This document shows positions 1 through 8,858 of a stretch of 38,868 nucleotides of DNA, piece by piece. The first letter of the stretch is position 1; every line of letters starts with the position of its first letter. The position numbers and the translations under genes were made by a program. The notes beneath the pieces are model-generated. The model was not told where the DNA came from. It saw only the letters and a program-made list of their open reading frames with translations, and made no database searches. Source of the stretch: Desulfobacteraceae bacterium (lineage in GTDB: Bacteria > Desulfobacterota > DSM-4660 > Desulfatiglandales > Desulfatiglandaceae); the NCBI GenBank assembly GCA_003599015.1, contig QZIK01000120.1, forward strand, positions 1 to 38,868, given 5' to 3'.

Positions 1-16
1 CGTACTGTTAAGTACG
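1..16. other. small perfect hairpin at window edge
   Basis: The arms CGTACT and AGTACG flank a 4-base loop. No T-run follows on either strand within a few bases, so it is not a convincing intrinsic terminator. It lies downstream of the minus-strand gene that ends at 96. Confidence 0.3.
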
Positions 17-95
17 CCTCATTCCTCGTGATATCGCAGGCCTTGCATCTGGGCATTTTTCCTCAGCCTGTGAACAGCTGTTTTTCAACACGCTG

Positions 96-3000
96 TTAAG
101 GCACAGGCCCAAGACATTCGTTGACAGAGGGACTCTCTTCTTCTTGGTCGGCCACTGAGGTTTCCGGGGAAGGCTCTATGAAATTTTCTCCAAATAAAAT
201 CTTCTTTATGGCCTCCAGGTATTCGGCGTTCCTTGATAGATAAAAAGAAAGCGGTTTTGGAAAATTGTCGCCAAGGATGCCGTTTATGAACATCTGGCTT
301 ATCTCTCGATGCCTGTGAAGGGTAAACTGGGAGCTTGTCAGCACATGCCGCTCGTCTTCTGAAAGGGTATGTATGAACTGCCTCAGGGCGGTTCTAGCCC
401 TTGGCTGGTACATCCAGAAATAAAGGAGATCAAGGGCGTGAACCATGATAATCTTTTCAAGGTCCTGAGCCTCTGAGCTGGCCTTTCGTTTCATGCGGTT
501 TGAGTGCTGAAGAACTGCAAAGGGCTGCACCTCCGGATAGATGAGCTCAAGCTGTGCATAAATGTCGAAAAGCTGCTCGAACTTTACCTTGTAATCGCGA
601 AGCCTTTTTCTGATGTTCAGATGGCGGTCTGCCAGACCCTCTATGAAACCCGCAACAATATCAGAGGCTGTCTTTGAAATGATGGCCGCCCATTTTTGAA
701 GTACGGTTGCCGTATCCGGTACTGTAAAGGAAACCATTAAGCTGCCCGCGGCTGTGTTGATAAGCACCGCCACGGGGACTGATACAATGGTACGGAAAAA
801 GTTTCCATACACAGCGGCCCTGGGAAGCCCTCTGAGCATGTTGTGTGCGGATAGATAAATACCGTTGGCCAGGGCAATGGATGTGTAAAGAAGGACAGGG
901 TTGGTGGCGGTCGTTATGCCCAGGCTCTGATCCAGGATAAGGGTTTTTACCAAATAGTCGAGAAGGGGAACTGAAAAACCCGTGTACATTAGTGAATCGG
1001 TTATACGGCTCCAGCTTATGTAGTCGTTCCAGTTGAGGAGCGGAGAACGTCGGAATCCACCTCCTCCCAGGACAGACTGCACCACATTTCTGAGACCTGT
1101 TATGGCAAACCATATGAAGGCGCCTCCATATGCAAGCAGCCACCATTCCTTTGTCAGGGCAAAGGTTGCAAAGGCGGGGATAAAGCCTGTCATCACCTTG
1201 AGTGCGTTTTTCAGTTTTGAGTTGAGATGGCGGAAGCGAAAGGGGCTAGGTCTGGCCTCCGGCTTTCCCAGTGAAAGGTTGTTTGCGATTGTCTTCTGCG
1301 CTCCTCCCAGTGTCACTATGTTTCCCGGGGTTGCCATGCTTGGCTGCTTGGAGTCCACCTGCCAGATTTCTTTGACATCCGAGAGGAGAAAGCCCAGCGG
1401 CCATGAGCCAACGGCTCTGCGAAGGCCGTTTCCCTGAATCCTGGTATCGGACGGGGGAACGAAACTCAACGTCCTGTAGGCAGGTACACGGATAGGAATA
1501 ATATCGCGCCTCGCTCCTGTTTCCCCGCGCCTGATCTCCCTTTGAACCCTCTTGGGCAGGGAATCGATTATTGCGAGTCCCATGCCGTGCAGCCTGGGTG
1601 AGCGGCCCGTAGAGTCGCTGCCGACTCTCGGTCTGAGGGATCTTCCCGAATAATATGATTTGAACGTGTCTATGTCATAGAGAATGGAAATTAGTTTTTC
1701 TATCTGAGAGGCCTTTGCAGGGGCGGCCGCCTCCCTGAGCCTCGATATCATCTCCCGGATAATCTGCTTGAGGTGAATGACGCTCCCCTCGTTGATTGCC
1801 CGCATGAGGCGGATTATCTCCCGAAGTTGAGGGGCCTTTCCCTCTGAATAATCCTTGAGATTGAAGATCTCAAGCCGGGTGATCATGCCCTGGCAGTCAT
1901 AGAGAAGCTCCAGTACGTCTTCTACTTCCAGATTGGTGAGATTGAGAGTGACGCGGTAGCCGGAATGAAGAGCTGCCAACCTGGAAAGGACCTCATATGG
2001 CGCCAGTCTCATCAGTTCCGGCGCGCCTGGATCATCCCCCGGCCGGTCGGGAAATTTTATCTCAGGGTTTTTTTCCTGAATAAGGTATCCGTCCACCAGG
2101 GCTTCGAGATCCATGGTGTTGAGGCAGTCAACCCAGTCATTGATCTCCTTGCGGCGTTGAGGGTCGGCTTTTTGGATTTCTCTTCCCAGATGGTCAAGCC
2201 TTGCCTGAAGGGCCTTAATCAATTTGTTGTGGATGAACTTAGAAAGGTGAAGCTTTGATTTTTGGCCGATCCCCACAAAAGTAATAAATTCCTCCTCATT
2301 GACCGGCTCTAGCGCGATATGGAGACTGTTATTGAGTTCCAGGCGGTGAACTTCATTGAATTTCCTCAGAAGATGAAGCACATGTTCCTGCTGGTGGCGG
2401 GATACCATTCGCCCGTTATCCATGATTGTCATAACGGCAGGCTCTGCCAGGAAACAGAGAAATGCCTGGGAATCGGCAAAGCCTCTGGGCACCCAGATAA
2501 GTTGTACGTATTTTTCACGGAAACGTGCCGAGTACTCTATTCCGATCCTGACATCAATATCGAGGATCTTTGCCGCCTCAAAAAGTTCGGCCGCGAACCT
2601 GGGTTCAATGAAATTGTAGTGAATGACCCTCAGACGGCGTATGCCCTTGATCCAGGCATCCATAATAAGATGGGTGGAGGACTTGCGGCCTTTGGTGTTA
2701 GCGTCGTGCACGTGGTCGTCAAAGGCAAGCTGGTTCCAGGACTCAGGCATCTCGAGCAGGTGGTAGTTTTTGAGCTGGCGGCGGACCAGCCTGGGCTTTC
2801 CGGAGGCGGTCATGCGGAAATCATGGGCAAGTTCAAGCTGGCGGCGGTAATTCCCGTGTGCTCGTACCAGATCTTTCATTATCTGGAGGAGGACCCTGGC
2901 GGTGTTTTTTGGCATTGGGCCTTCAGCTGTATCTATTACCTCAAGGCGAAGGGAGCGGAGGGCGTTCAGACGGTCATCCACTCCTCCCACTTCAAGAGAG

Positions 3001-3197
3001 CTGAGGAGTTGAGCAACTGCATAAGCGGTCCTCAACCCTTTTGTTTCGGCCATCTCCTTTATGCCGTTAGGATGAAAAAACGGGAAATATTGCCTGCGGG
3101 TAAACCTGGCCCTGGTCAGGATATCATTGACGATCTTGATGAGATCATAGTCTTTGCGGTCAAACAGGTAACTCGGTATCTTGGATTTGTTGATCAT
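96..3197 (-). CDS. large membrane protein of unknown function with PHP-like N-terminal region
   Basis: This is a 1033-aa protein that I do not recognise as a named family. Residues about 160-222 read like a PHP metal-dependent hydrolase fold: an H-x-H at 162-164, an Ala/Gly-rich helix, then H-Y-N at 193-195 where PHP proteins have D-H-N, and G-I-E at 219-221. The middle (about 225-600) is soluble, charged and helical. A block of hydrophobic segments lies between about 660 and 840, followed by a roughly 190-residue charged C-terminal tail ending in an acidic, Pro-rich stretch. There is no signal peptide. The ATG at 3197 has only a weak ribosome site. It is transcribed in the same direction as the sdh operon but 324 bases further on, so it is probably separate. 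The PHP reading is inference from motif spacing only, and the motif may be degenerate and inactive. Confidence 0.8.
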   Translation of the reverse strand: MINKSKIPSYLFDRKDYDLIKIVNDILTRARFTRRQYFPFFHPNGIKEMAETKGLRTAYAVAQLLSSLEVGGVDDRLNALRSLRLEVIDTAEGPMPKNTARVLLQIMKDLVRAHGNYRRQLELAHDFRMTASGKPRLVRRQLKNYHLLEMPESWNQLAFDDHVHDANTKGRKSSTHLIMDAWIKGIRRLRVIHYNFIEPRFAAELFEAAKILDIDVRIGIEYSARFREKYVQLIWVPRGFADSQAFLCFLAEPAVMTIMDNGRMVSRHQQEHVLHLLRKFNEVHRLELNNSLHIALEPVNEEEFITFVGIGQKSKLHLSKFIHNKLIKALQARLDHLGREIQKADPQRRKEINDWVDCLNTMDLEALVDGYLIQEKNPEIKFPDRPGDDPGAPELMRLAPYEVLSRLAALHSGYRVTLNLTNLEVEDVLELLYDCQGMITRLEIFNLKDYSEGKAPQLREIIRLMRAINEGSVIHLKQIIREMISRLREAAAPAKASQIEKLISILYDIDTFKSYYSGRSLRPRVGSDSTGRSPRLHGMGLAIIDSLPKRVQREIRRGETGARRDIIPIRVPAYRTLSFVPPSDTRIQGNGLRRAVGSWPLGFLLSDVKEIWQVDSKQPSMATPGNIVTLGGAQKTIANNLSLGKPEARPSPFRFRHLNSKLKNALKVMTGFIPAFATFALTKEWWLLAYGGAFIWFAITGLRNVVQSVLGGGGFRRSPLLNWNDYISWSRITDSLMYTGFSVPLLDYLVKTLILDQSLGITTATNPVLLYTSIALANGIYLSAHNMLRGLPRAAVYGNFFRTIVSVPVAVLINTAAGSLMVSFTVPDTATVLQKWAAIISKTASDIVAGFIEGLADRHLNIRKRLRDYKVKFEQLFDIYAQLELIYPEVQPFAVLQHSNRMKRKASSEAQDLEKIIMVHALDLLYFWMYQPRARTALRQFIHTLSEDERHVLTSSQFTLHRHREISQMFINGILGDNFPKPLSFYLSRNAEYLEAIKKILFGENFIEPSPETSVADQEEESPSVNECLGPVP

Positions 3198-3521
3198 CTT
3201 GGCAGCCCGGTTTCTGACATGATCCTAACAAATCGCCGGGCACTTTCCAATCGGAAATAATATCGCCCTTTAAGCTTATGACAGGACTTTAAGGAATACC
3301 TCAGACCTGCGGCAAGTTAAACTGAACTTTCAGGAACATTTCCTGCCCTAAACCATTTCAACAGTAACTTATTATAGTTAACCATTTTTTGGCGTAGAAC
3401 CTATTTAATTGCAACTTGACGCCTGTTGTTATATTTGACTTTGCTGCATTTTTTTGAAACTAGGCTTCAGCAACATGTGGACGAGTATGCGTATCAGATG
3501 TGAGACGTCTTCTCCCCATGC
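3198..3521. other. 324-base gene-free gap between sdhA and the large membrane protein gene
   Basis: No gene is seen here. The stretch is AT-rich around 3340-3460 and should hold the end of the sdh transcript and the promoter of the minus-strand gene starting at 3197. A TATAAT hexamer lies on the minus strand. No clear terminator hairpin with a T-run was found. Confidence 0.5.
3371..3376 (-). promoter_or_regulatory. candidate -10 box for the large membrane protein gene
   Basis: The minus strand reads TATAAT, a perfect sigma-70 -10 hexamer, about 170 bases upstream of the start at 3197. No good -35 lies at 16-18 bases, so this is only a candidate. Confidence 0.22.
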
Positions 3522-5300
3522 CTAAAGGCAGGTGCTCCCGTCGCATGATTCGGTGTAGGTCCTCTTCTTTTTTACTCTCTCAAAAAAGCAATCTTCTATG
3601 TTTTCCCTCTTGAAATGACTCAATAGAACAGGTTTTTTCGTTAATTCCAGTTGAAACGCTGTCCCCTTTTTCTGATAGATATTCTGAAGCCAGTTCTCGT
3701 TGTCGGTCTCGGGAAAATCCTCTCTGTAGTGGGCGCCCCGGCTTTCTTCCCTGCACTTGGCGGCATTAACGACCATTCGGCATACCGTAATCAAATTGGC
3801 TACATCGATAATATGATTCCATTCCATGTTGTACCTGGCCAAATACCTGTCCGCTACGCTGGCCTCATCTATCTTCTGGATCAGATTCTCAAGGTGATAG
3901 GCGGCCTCTTGCAGATGCAGCCTGGTACGGACCAAACCTGCCTTTTCCCACATGAGATTTTCGATCTCGCTCCGAATCTCATAGACATTTTCTCCCCTTT
4001 CTCGCAAAAAAGGCTTCAACCAACGCATTCTCATCTTTTCAGCCTCAGCCTCCTGATAGGGGTGAAGATCTTCTTCTAGCGCGAGCAATGCAGCTGTATC
4101 CCCTGCCCTTCGCCCATATACGGTTGAGTCACATATCCCGTTTCCCCCAAGTCTGTTGGCGCCATGCACGCCGCCTGCATCTTCGCCGCATACCAGCAAC
4201 CCTTTCAAGTTGGTTTGGCACTGGGCATCGATGCAAACCCCTCCCATCTGGTAATGGGCTGTAGGGGTTACCTCCACCTTTTCTCTGGCCAGATCTTTTC
4301 CGATATCTTTGACCCTCTCCACCATTCCAGGGAATTTCTTCTCCACAAACTCGGCGCCAAGATGGCTTGCATCTAGGTATACACCCTTGTTGACCGTGCC
4401 CCGGCCCGCCATGATTTCAATAAAACTGGAACGTGCCACGCGATCCCGGGTCGATCTTTCAAGCCGCTCGGGGTCGTACCGCTCCATGAACCTTTCGCCA
4501 AGACCGTTATAGAGCCTGGCGCCGGCGCCCCTGAGACCTTCTTCCAGGAGACTTCCGTTCAGTCGGGATCGGCCGGCGACCAGCCCTGTAGGGTGAAACT
4601 GGACCATCTCCATGTCAACGAATTCAGCCCCGGCCCTGAAACAAATTGCCATCCCGTCTCCGGTCTTGTCAAATGACGGAGCTGAAATTTTGTACATGGA
4701 GGCGCAGCCTCCTGTAGCTACAATGGTCACCTTGCTGTTGACAACAAATATTTCACCGGTCCGGATATCGGAGAGCAGGGCTCCTACGATTCGATGTCCG
4801 TCTTTGGACGTCAACAGGTCGAGTCCCCGCGTTTCTTCAAACACCTTTATGTTTCGAGCAAATATCTGGTCGGTCATTCGACTGATCAACTGGATCCCTG
4901 TAAGGTCAGCCACGTGAACTGTCCGGTCAAACGACTGGCCTGCAAATGGCTTCTGATGAATCCTTCCATCCTCATCTCGATCAAAGAAACAGCCAACCTT
5001 GACCTCCAGTTCATAGACCGCTTTAGGGGCATCGCTCACAAGGGTCCATGCCAGTGCCTGATTATTGATGAAGCCTCCCCCTTTCAGGGTGTCTAAGAAA
5101 TGGTTTTCCAGGGAGTCTTTTTCATTAAGGACCACATTCATGCCGCCCTGGACCATTCGGCTGCATCCTCCTTTTCCAATCAACCCCTTGGTTGCTATGA
5201 CGATCTTGAGGCGAGGATGCCTGTCATATGCATGCAAAGCTGCAAACAACCCGGCGCCTCCCGCACCAAGGATCAAAATATCTGCCTTTATGACGTCCAC
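3522..5300 (-). CDS. sdhA: succinate dehydrogenase/fumarate reductase flavoprotein subunit
   Basis: This 592-aa protein is the catalytic FAD subunit that interconverts succinate and fumarate on the cytoplasmic side of the membrane. The N-terminal dinucleotide fold is at residues 12-17 (GAGGAG). Active-site features are present: HPTG at 236-239, the TRDRVAR arginine region at 284-290, H349 in TAHYQMGG, and R383 in GANRLGGN. The histidine that carries covalent FAD in E. coli SdhA/FrdA is replaced by C46 (GCSRMVQGG), so FAD is probably held non-covalently. The start is GTG at 5300, since no in-frame ATG fits and a GAAGG lies just upstream. It is the last gene of the sdhC-D-B-A operon, with a 151-base gap after sdhB. 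The direction in vivo cannot be decided. L-aspartate oxidase is unlikely because the other Sdh subunits are adjacent. Confidence 0.93.
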   Translation of the reverse strand: MDVIKADILILGAGGAGLFAALHAYDRHPRLKIVIATKGLIGKGGCSRMVQGGMNVVLNEKDSLENHFLDTLKGGGFINNQALAWTLVSDAPKAVYELEVKVGCFFDRDEDGRIHQKPFAGQSFDRTVHVADLTGIQLISRMTDQIFARNIKVFEETRGLDLLTSKDGHRIVGALLSDIRTGEIFVVNSKVTIVATGGCASMYKISAPSFDKTGDGMAICFRAGAEFVDMEMVQFHPTGLVAGRSRLNGSLLEEGLRGAGARLYNGLGERFMERYDPERLERSTRDRVARSSFIEIMAGRGTVNKGVYLDASHLGAEFVEKKFPGMVERVKDIGKDLAREKVEVTPTAHYQMGGVCIDAQCQTNLKGLLVCGEDAGGVHGANRLGGNGICDSTVYGRRAGDTAALLALEEDLHPYQEAEAEKMRMRWLKPFLRERGENVYEIRSEIENLMWEKAGLVRTRLHLQEAAYHLENLIQKIDEASVADRYLARYNMEWNHIIDVANLITVCRMVVNAAKCREESRGAHYREDFPETDNENWLQNIYQKKGTAFQLELTKKPVLLSHFKRENIEDCFFERVKKKRTYTESCDGSTCL

Positions 5301-5451
5301 AGTACCTTCATCCTTTTCAATACTCTTACTCGCATCATTTTAAGAAACCCGTATCACGAGGATTCTGCTAATTTGCATTCCGTGCGGACGCAATCCGATA
5401 GCCTCATCTTCATCAAAATTTACCGCTTTTCTCGATCCCCCATTCATTGAC

Positions 5452-6174
5452 CTATTTAACTATGCCGAACTTATGCAATACACATCTCCGTTTCAGATTT
5501 TGGATAGACCGTGTGGGAACAATGTTTTTTGGGCAGACCTCTGCGCAATTGAATTGGGTGTGACATCGCCAAACACCGTAGGATCGATCGACCGTCTTCA
5601 ATCTCTCAACCCGTATGGCATCCCGCTTGTCAGCAATCAATGTATATGCCCTGTTCAAAGCCGCCGGTCCCAGGTACTCGCTGTTAGTGGCCACCATTGA
5701 ACATGCCGAATAGCAGCATCCACAAGTGATGCAATCCAGCATGTCATCAATAATCTCCCGTTCCCCGGAACCAGGCCGGACGACTACCGGTTCACTAATT
5801 TCCTTATTAGAAACATAGTATGGCTTGATCTTTTTCCATTTTTCAAAGAAAGGTGCCATGTCCACGACTAGATCCCGAATAATGGGAAAGTTGGGAAGCG
5901 GCATAATAGTTATGTCTTGGGTTCTCAACGAAGACACCTGAGTTCTGCAGACCAGACGAGCCCTCCCATTGACATACATGGCGCAGGATCCACACATCCC
6001 GATACGACAGGAGAATCTGAAAGAAAGCGAACGGTCCAGGCAGTTCTGGATATGCATCACTACATCCAGTAGGGCCATGTTGTCAAAGACGGGGACCTCG
6101 AAATTGTCGAATCTGGGTTCGACGTCTCTGTCTGGATTAAATCTAAAGACCTTAACGTGCAACGAATCGGGCAT
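5452..6174 (-). CDS. sdhB: succinate dehydrogenase/fumarate reductase iron-sulfur subunit
   Basis: This 240-aa subunit carries electrons between the flavoprotein and the membrane anchors. The N-terminal [2Fe-2S] domain has C56, C61, C64 and C76. The C-terminal domain has C148, C151, C154 and C158 (CITCGCCYSAC) and C204, C210 and C214 (CHTQFNCAEVCP), the arrangement that gives one [4Fe-4S] and one [3Fe-4S] cluster in E. coli SdhB. Length and cysteine spacing are normal for the family. It lies between sdhD (35 bases upstream) and sdhA, all on the minus strand. Confidence 0.95.
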   Translation of the reverse strand: MPDSLHVKVFRFNPDRDVEPRFDNFEVPVFDNMALLDVVMHIQNCLDRSLSFRFSCRIGMCGSCAMYVNGRARLVCRTQVSSLRTQDITIMPLPNFPIIRDLVVDMAPFFEKWKKIKPYYVSNKEISEPVVVRPGSGEREIIDDMLDCITCGCCYSACSMVATNSEYLGPAALNRAYTLIADKRDAIRVERLKTVDRSYGVWRCHTQFNCAEVCPKNIVPTRSIQNLKRRCVLHKFGIVK

Positions 6175-6209
6175 TTCAACATCTCCAAATATCTCTTTCC
6201 ATAGGACCG

Positions 6210-6548
6210 TTAGCTCGAAAAAACGATGCTGACAAGGCCAAACACTCCGAACCCTGCAAAACCCAAACCTATCGCAATCAGGAGTACGAGCACGACAACC
6301 CTTTGCTTTGTTGTTGAATCGAAATCAAGGAAGACCGAATACAATCCATAACAGGCATGATAGAGTCCGAAAATCAGCAGCAAAACATCAAGTGAGAGGA
6401 GAGCCGGTGTCTTCAAACGGGTAAGGATGTCGTTGTAACTGAGGGGTGCTCCTCCATTGGAAAAGTGGAGCAATGCAATATGCCATCCCAGCGCGACGAG
6501 CAATATGACAGCACTTATTCTCTGCAGAAGCCACGTCCATGCATGCAT
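6210..6548 (-). CDS. sdhD: succinate dehydrogenase membrane anchor subunit, SdhD type
   Basis: This is a 112-aa hydrophobic protein with three predicted membrane helices. The first contains the SdhD-like WTWLLQRISAV stretch and the second ends in LYHACYGLY, where H64 is the likely haem b or quinone-site ligand. I chose the ATG at 6548 because the sequence TGAGAGG overlapping the sdhC stop sits 7 bases ahead of it. The ATG at 6554 would be only 1 base away, and an upstream start at 6596 would overlap sdhC by 37 bases. Together with SdhC it should anchor SdhAB and exchange electrons with menaquinone. Confidence 0.85.
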   Translation of the reverse strand: MHAWTWLLQRISAVILLVALGWHIALLHFSNGGAPLSYNDILTRLKTPALLSLDVLLLIFGLYHACYGLYSVFLDFDSTTKQRVVVLVLLIAIGLGFAGFGVFGLVSIVFSS

Positions 6549-6559
6549 GTGCATACCTC

Positions 6560-6955
6560 TCAGCCACTTAACTTCAATGCAATTGCCCAGATCCACATAA
6601 GTGCCCCTGCCACCATCAACGCGCGAAAGATATTTCTCTGGGTGTTAACTGTTACACCGATCCCCATATCGAACATCAATATCCGTATCCCATTCAACCC
6701 GTGATAAAGTACGGCCCCGAGCAACAGGATGTCCAATATTTCAAAAATAAGGTGGGTCATGAGGAGCGTCAGGGTAGCATTGAACCTATCCTTTCCCGAC
6801 AAGATCGAGGTGCCCATCAGGATGATGTGGAGCAGGATGTAGAAGACGAGACCTAGACCGGTGACCCGGTGGAGAATCCAGGCCCACATTCCGATTGCAT
6901 CCCACATCTGTCGTTGATGAGAATATTTTGAAGACTGAGATGGATAAATAGACAT
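6560..6955 (-). CDS. sdhC: succinate dehydrogenase cytochrome b subunit, SdhC type
   Basis: This 131-aa membrane protein is the first gene of the sdh operon. Helix 1 includes the conserved WILHRVTGLGLVFY block (H29, R30), and helix 2 ends with LYHGLNGIR, where H85 is the expected haem b ligand. Three membrane helices are visible. The stop overlaps the ribosome site of sdhD, which suggests coupled translation. Upstream, on the same strand, a strong -24/-12 promoter lies at 7149-7164, giving a leader of about 180 bases. Confidence 0.9.
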   Translation of the reverse strand: MSIYPSQSSKYSHQRQMWDAIGMWAWILHRVTGLGLVFYILLHIILMGTSILSGKDRFNATLTLLMTHLIFEILDILLLGAVLYHGLNGIRILMFDMGIGVTVNTQRNIFRALMVAGALMWIWAIALKLSG

Positions 6956-7148
6956 AATTATTTCTCACTTACTATCAAAAACAAATTTGCCTCACCTCTA
7001 TGCTCCTCATGTTTGTTCACCCATTTTCACTTGAGGGCTGTTTCGAGGCCTTTTTGGCAGAGCCGATTTTATTGTGTGGGATGATTAATTTCTCCCAAGC
7101 CACACTTGCTGACGATAATGATCTCGTTTTCCCTGTCGCAATCTTACA

Positions 7149-7164
7149 GGCAATGTTTGTGCCA
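7149..7164 (-). promoter_or_regulatory. sigma-54 promoter of the sdh operon
   Basis: The minus strand reads TGGCACAAACATTGCC. It matches the -24/-12 consensus (TGGCAC-N5-TTGC) at every defined position, with exactly 10 bases between GG and GC. The expected start is near 7138, about 180 bases before sdhC. A 14-base palindrome lies about 90-100 bases upstream at 7253-7266, where an enhancer site would be expected. Confidence 0.7.
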
Positions 7165-7174
7165 TAACCAACCT

Positions 7175-7192
7175 GATGCTATTTTTTAAGAG
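7175..7192 (+). repeat. 18-base repeat, copy 1
   Basis: The sequence GATGCTATTTTTTAAGAG occurs here and again, identically, at 24126-24143. This copy lies between the sdh promoter and the activator gene. Its role is unknown. It is AT-rich, but an exact 18-mer is not expected often by chance in a window of this size. Confidence 0.45.
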
Positions 7193-7252
7193 GGAAGTGG
7201 ACACTACATTGTCAGATGCGAATGCTGAGAATGCCGGAATTTGAGCTTCTCT

Positions 7253-7266
7253 GCCCAATTTTGGGC
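7253..7266. promoter_or_regulatory. palindrome, candidate activator binding site 1
   Basis: The sequence GCCCAATTTTGGGC has 6-base arms around a 2-base centre. It ends exactly where the -35 box of the activator gene begins (7267) and is about 90-100 bases upstream of the sdh sigma-54 promoter. It could therefore act both as an enhancer site for sdh and as an autoregulatory operator. A one-mismatch copy is at 9634-9647. Confidence 0.45.
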
Positions 7267-7295
7267 TTGACAACCCAGAACCCATAAAAGACAAT
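7267..7295 (+). promoter_or_regulatory. sigma-70 type promoter of the activator gene
   Basis: A perfect TTGACA is at 7267-7272 and GACAAT (4 of 6) at 7290-7295, with a 17-base spacer. The activator ATG at 7332 follows about 36 bases later, with GGGAGAG as ribosome site. Confidence 0.5.
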
Positions 7296-7331
7296 AATTC
7301 AAAACGGACCATAAATGTAGGGAGAGTTGCG

Positions 7332-8858
7332 ATGCCTTGGAGCGTGACACCGGAATACGAGCTTCTGCTGAAGCTGAACAACACCATCATCCGTAACCGT
7401 ACCCGAGAGAGTCTTTTTGGCGCCATTGCATCGGAGATCAAGAAGATTTTCCATTATGACCGCTGCAGTATCAACTTGTACGATCCAGCTACCCAGTCAC
7501 TCAGTTATTTTGCAACCGCCGACGGCATACGGCCCGACGGGATCACCTGCAGGACAAGCAGGCCGTTGCCCAAAGGTTCAGTTGCCAATCGGGTGATAGA
7601 AACACGGAAGCCTGTCATCATAGAAGACCTGTCCAAAGATCCCGGACTTACAACAGCAGACACCATGCTGATGGAGGGACTTACATGTACTATGGCGTTT
7701 CCGCTTATTATACGAGATGATTTCTTGGGCTCGTTCCATGTGGCATTCAAAAAGCAGCCGGAAGACATGGAAGACCTGATGTCTTTCCTGGAAGACATAT
7801 CCGTCCAGATTACAATTGCTGTCGACAATATGCTATCCTATGAGAAGCTAAAGAAAATCAATGAGAAACTTGAGCAACAGAAACAGTATGTGTTGAGGAA
7901 GATCGATCGGTTGGATAAGGACTTCTATTTCACCAGCGATCTCATGACCGAAATCATGAATGATTTGGACCTCGTCGCCAACTCAGACACCTCCGTTTTC
8001 ATTACCGGAGAAACCGGAACGGGCAAGGGGCATATCGCCAGGCATATCCACAATCTAAGTCATCGCAGGGAGCAGTTGTTCGTCAAGGTGAACTGCGCCG
8101 CTTTGGCTCCGACCTTGATTGAGAGCGAGCTGTTCGGTCACGCAAAAGGATCATTTACCGGAGCTGCCGCCAGGAGGACGGGGAGATTCGAAATGGCCGA
8201 CGGAGGCACTGTTTTTCTTGATGAAATCGGAGAACTTCCCCTCCAGAGCCAGGCCAAACTCCTTCAGGTTCTTGAGGATAAAAGCTTTGAGCGGGTTGGA
8301 GAGAGCAGGCCTATCTCGGTTGACTTCAGAGTCATTTCAGCCACCAATCAGGATTTAAAAAAAAAGATGCGCGAGCAAAAGTTTAGACGCGATCTGTATT
8401 ATAGGCTCAATACGATACATATTCGACTCCCGCCGCTTCGAGAGCATCCGGAAGACATACCTCTCTTGATCAGGTGTTTTACTACTCGCTTTGCCGAAAG
8501 GATGAAGAAACCAGAGGCGACGTACTCTCCGAGCGCAATCGATGAGCTCTGCAGATACCGCTGGCCAGGCAATGTACGCGAAGTGCAGAATATCGTGGAG
8601 CGGCTTATGATCCATCGCGGGGGGCATATGATTATGGAGACGGATATCCGGCAGTTGCTTCATTCGGTAGAACCCGGGGAAGCACCAGCTACAGAAGACA
8701 AGTTTCTTACCCGTGCTGAAATGGAAAAGCGTCACATTGAAAAGGCGCTGGCTGCATGCAACGGTGCTGTGGGAGGGAAACATGGTGCGGCTAGGTTATT
8801 GGGAATTCCAAGATCCACGCTTCAATACCGTATGAAAAAGTTGGGCATCTCCACTTGA
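7332..8858 (+). CDS. sigma-54-dependent transcriptional activator with GAF sensor domain
   Basis: This 508-aa protein of the FhlA/NtrC-like class should activate sigma-54 RNA polymerase by ATP hydrolysis. A GAF domain occupies about 15-170 and a short coiled linker about 170-195. The AAA+ domain follows, with Walker A GETGTGKG at 226-233, the sigma-54 contact loop as GSFTGA (273-278, usual GAFTGA) and Walker B FLDEIGE near 295-301. A C-terminal Fis-type helix-turn-helix ends in RSTLQYRMKKLGI. There is no receiver domain, so a small molecule bound by GAF is the likely signal. It sits between the minus-strand sdh operon and the plus-strand catabolic cluster. Both have -24/-12 promoters, so it probably controls both. 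The effector is unknown. Confidence 0.93.
   Translation: MPWSVTPEYELLLKLNNTIIRNRTRESLFGAIASEIKKIFHYDRCSINLYDPATQSLSYFATADGIRPDGITCRTSRPLPKGSVANRVIETRKPVIIEDLSKDPGLTTADTMLMEGLTCTMAFPLIIRDDFLGSFHVAFKKQPEDMEDLMSFLEDISVQITIAVDNMLSYEKLKKINEKLEQQKQYVLRKIDRLDKDFYFTSDLMTEIMNDLDLVANSDTSVFITGETGTGKGHIARHIHNLSHRREQLFVKVNCAALAPTLIESELFGHAKGSFTGAAARRTGRFEMADGGTVFLDEIGELPLQSQAKLLQVLEDKSFERVGESRPISVDFRVISATNQDLKKKMREQKFRRDLYYRLNTIHIRLPPLREHPEDIPLLIRCFTTRFAERMKKPEATYSPSAIDELCRYRWPGNVREVQNIVERLMIHRGGHMIMETDIRQLLHSVEPGEAPATEDKFLTRAEMEKRHIEKALAACNGAVGGKHGAARLLGIPRSTLQYRMKKLGIST

Noticed and set aside
2319-3260. Long open frame (313 codons) on the plus strand opposite the large membrane protein gene
   Set aside because: It is the antisense of a continuous 1033-codon frame, has no recognisable domain, and its composition looks like a codon shadow.
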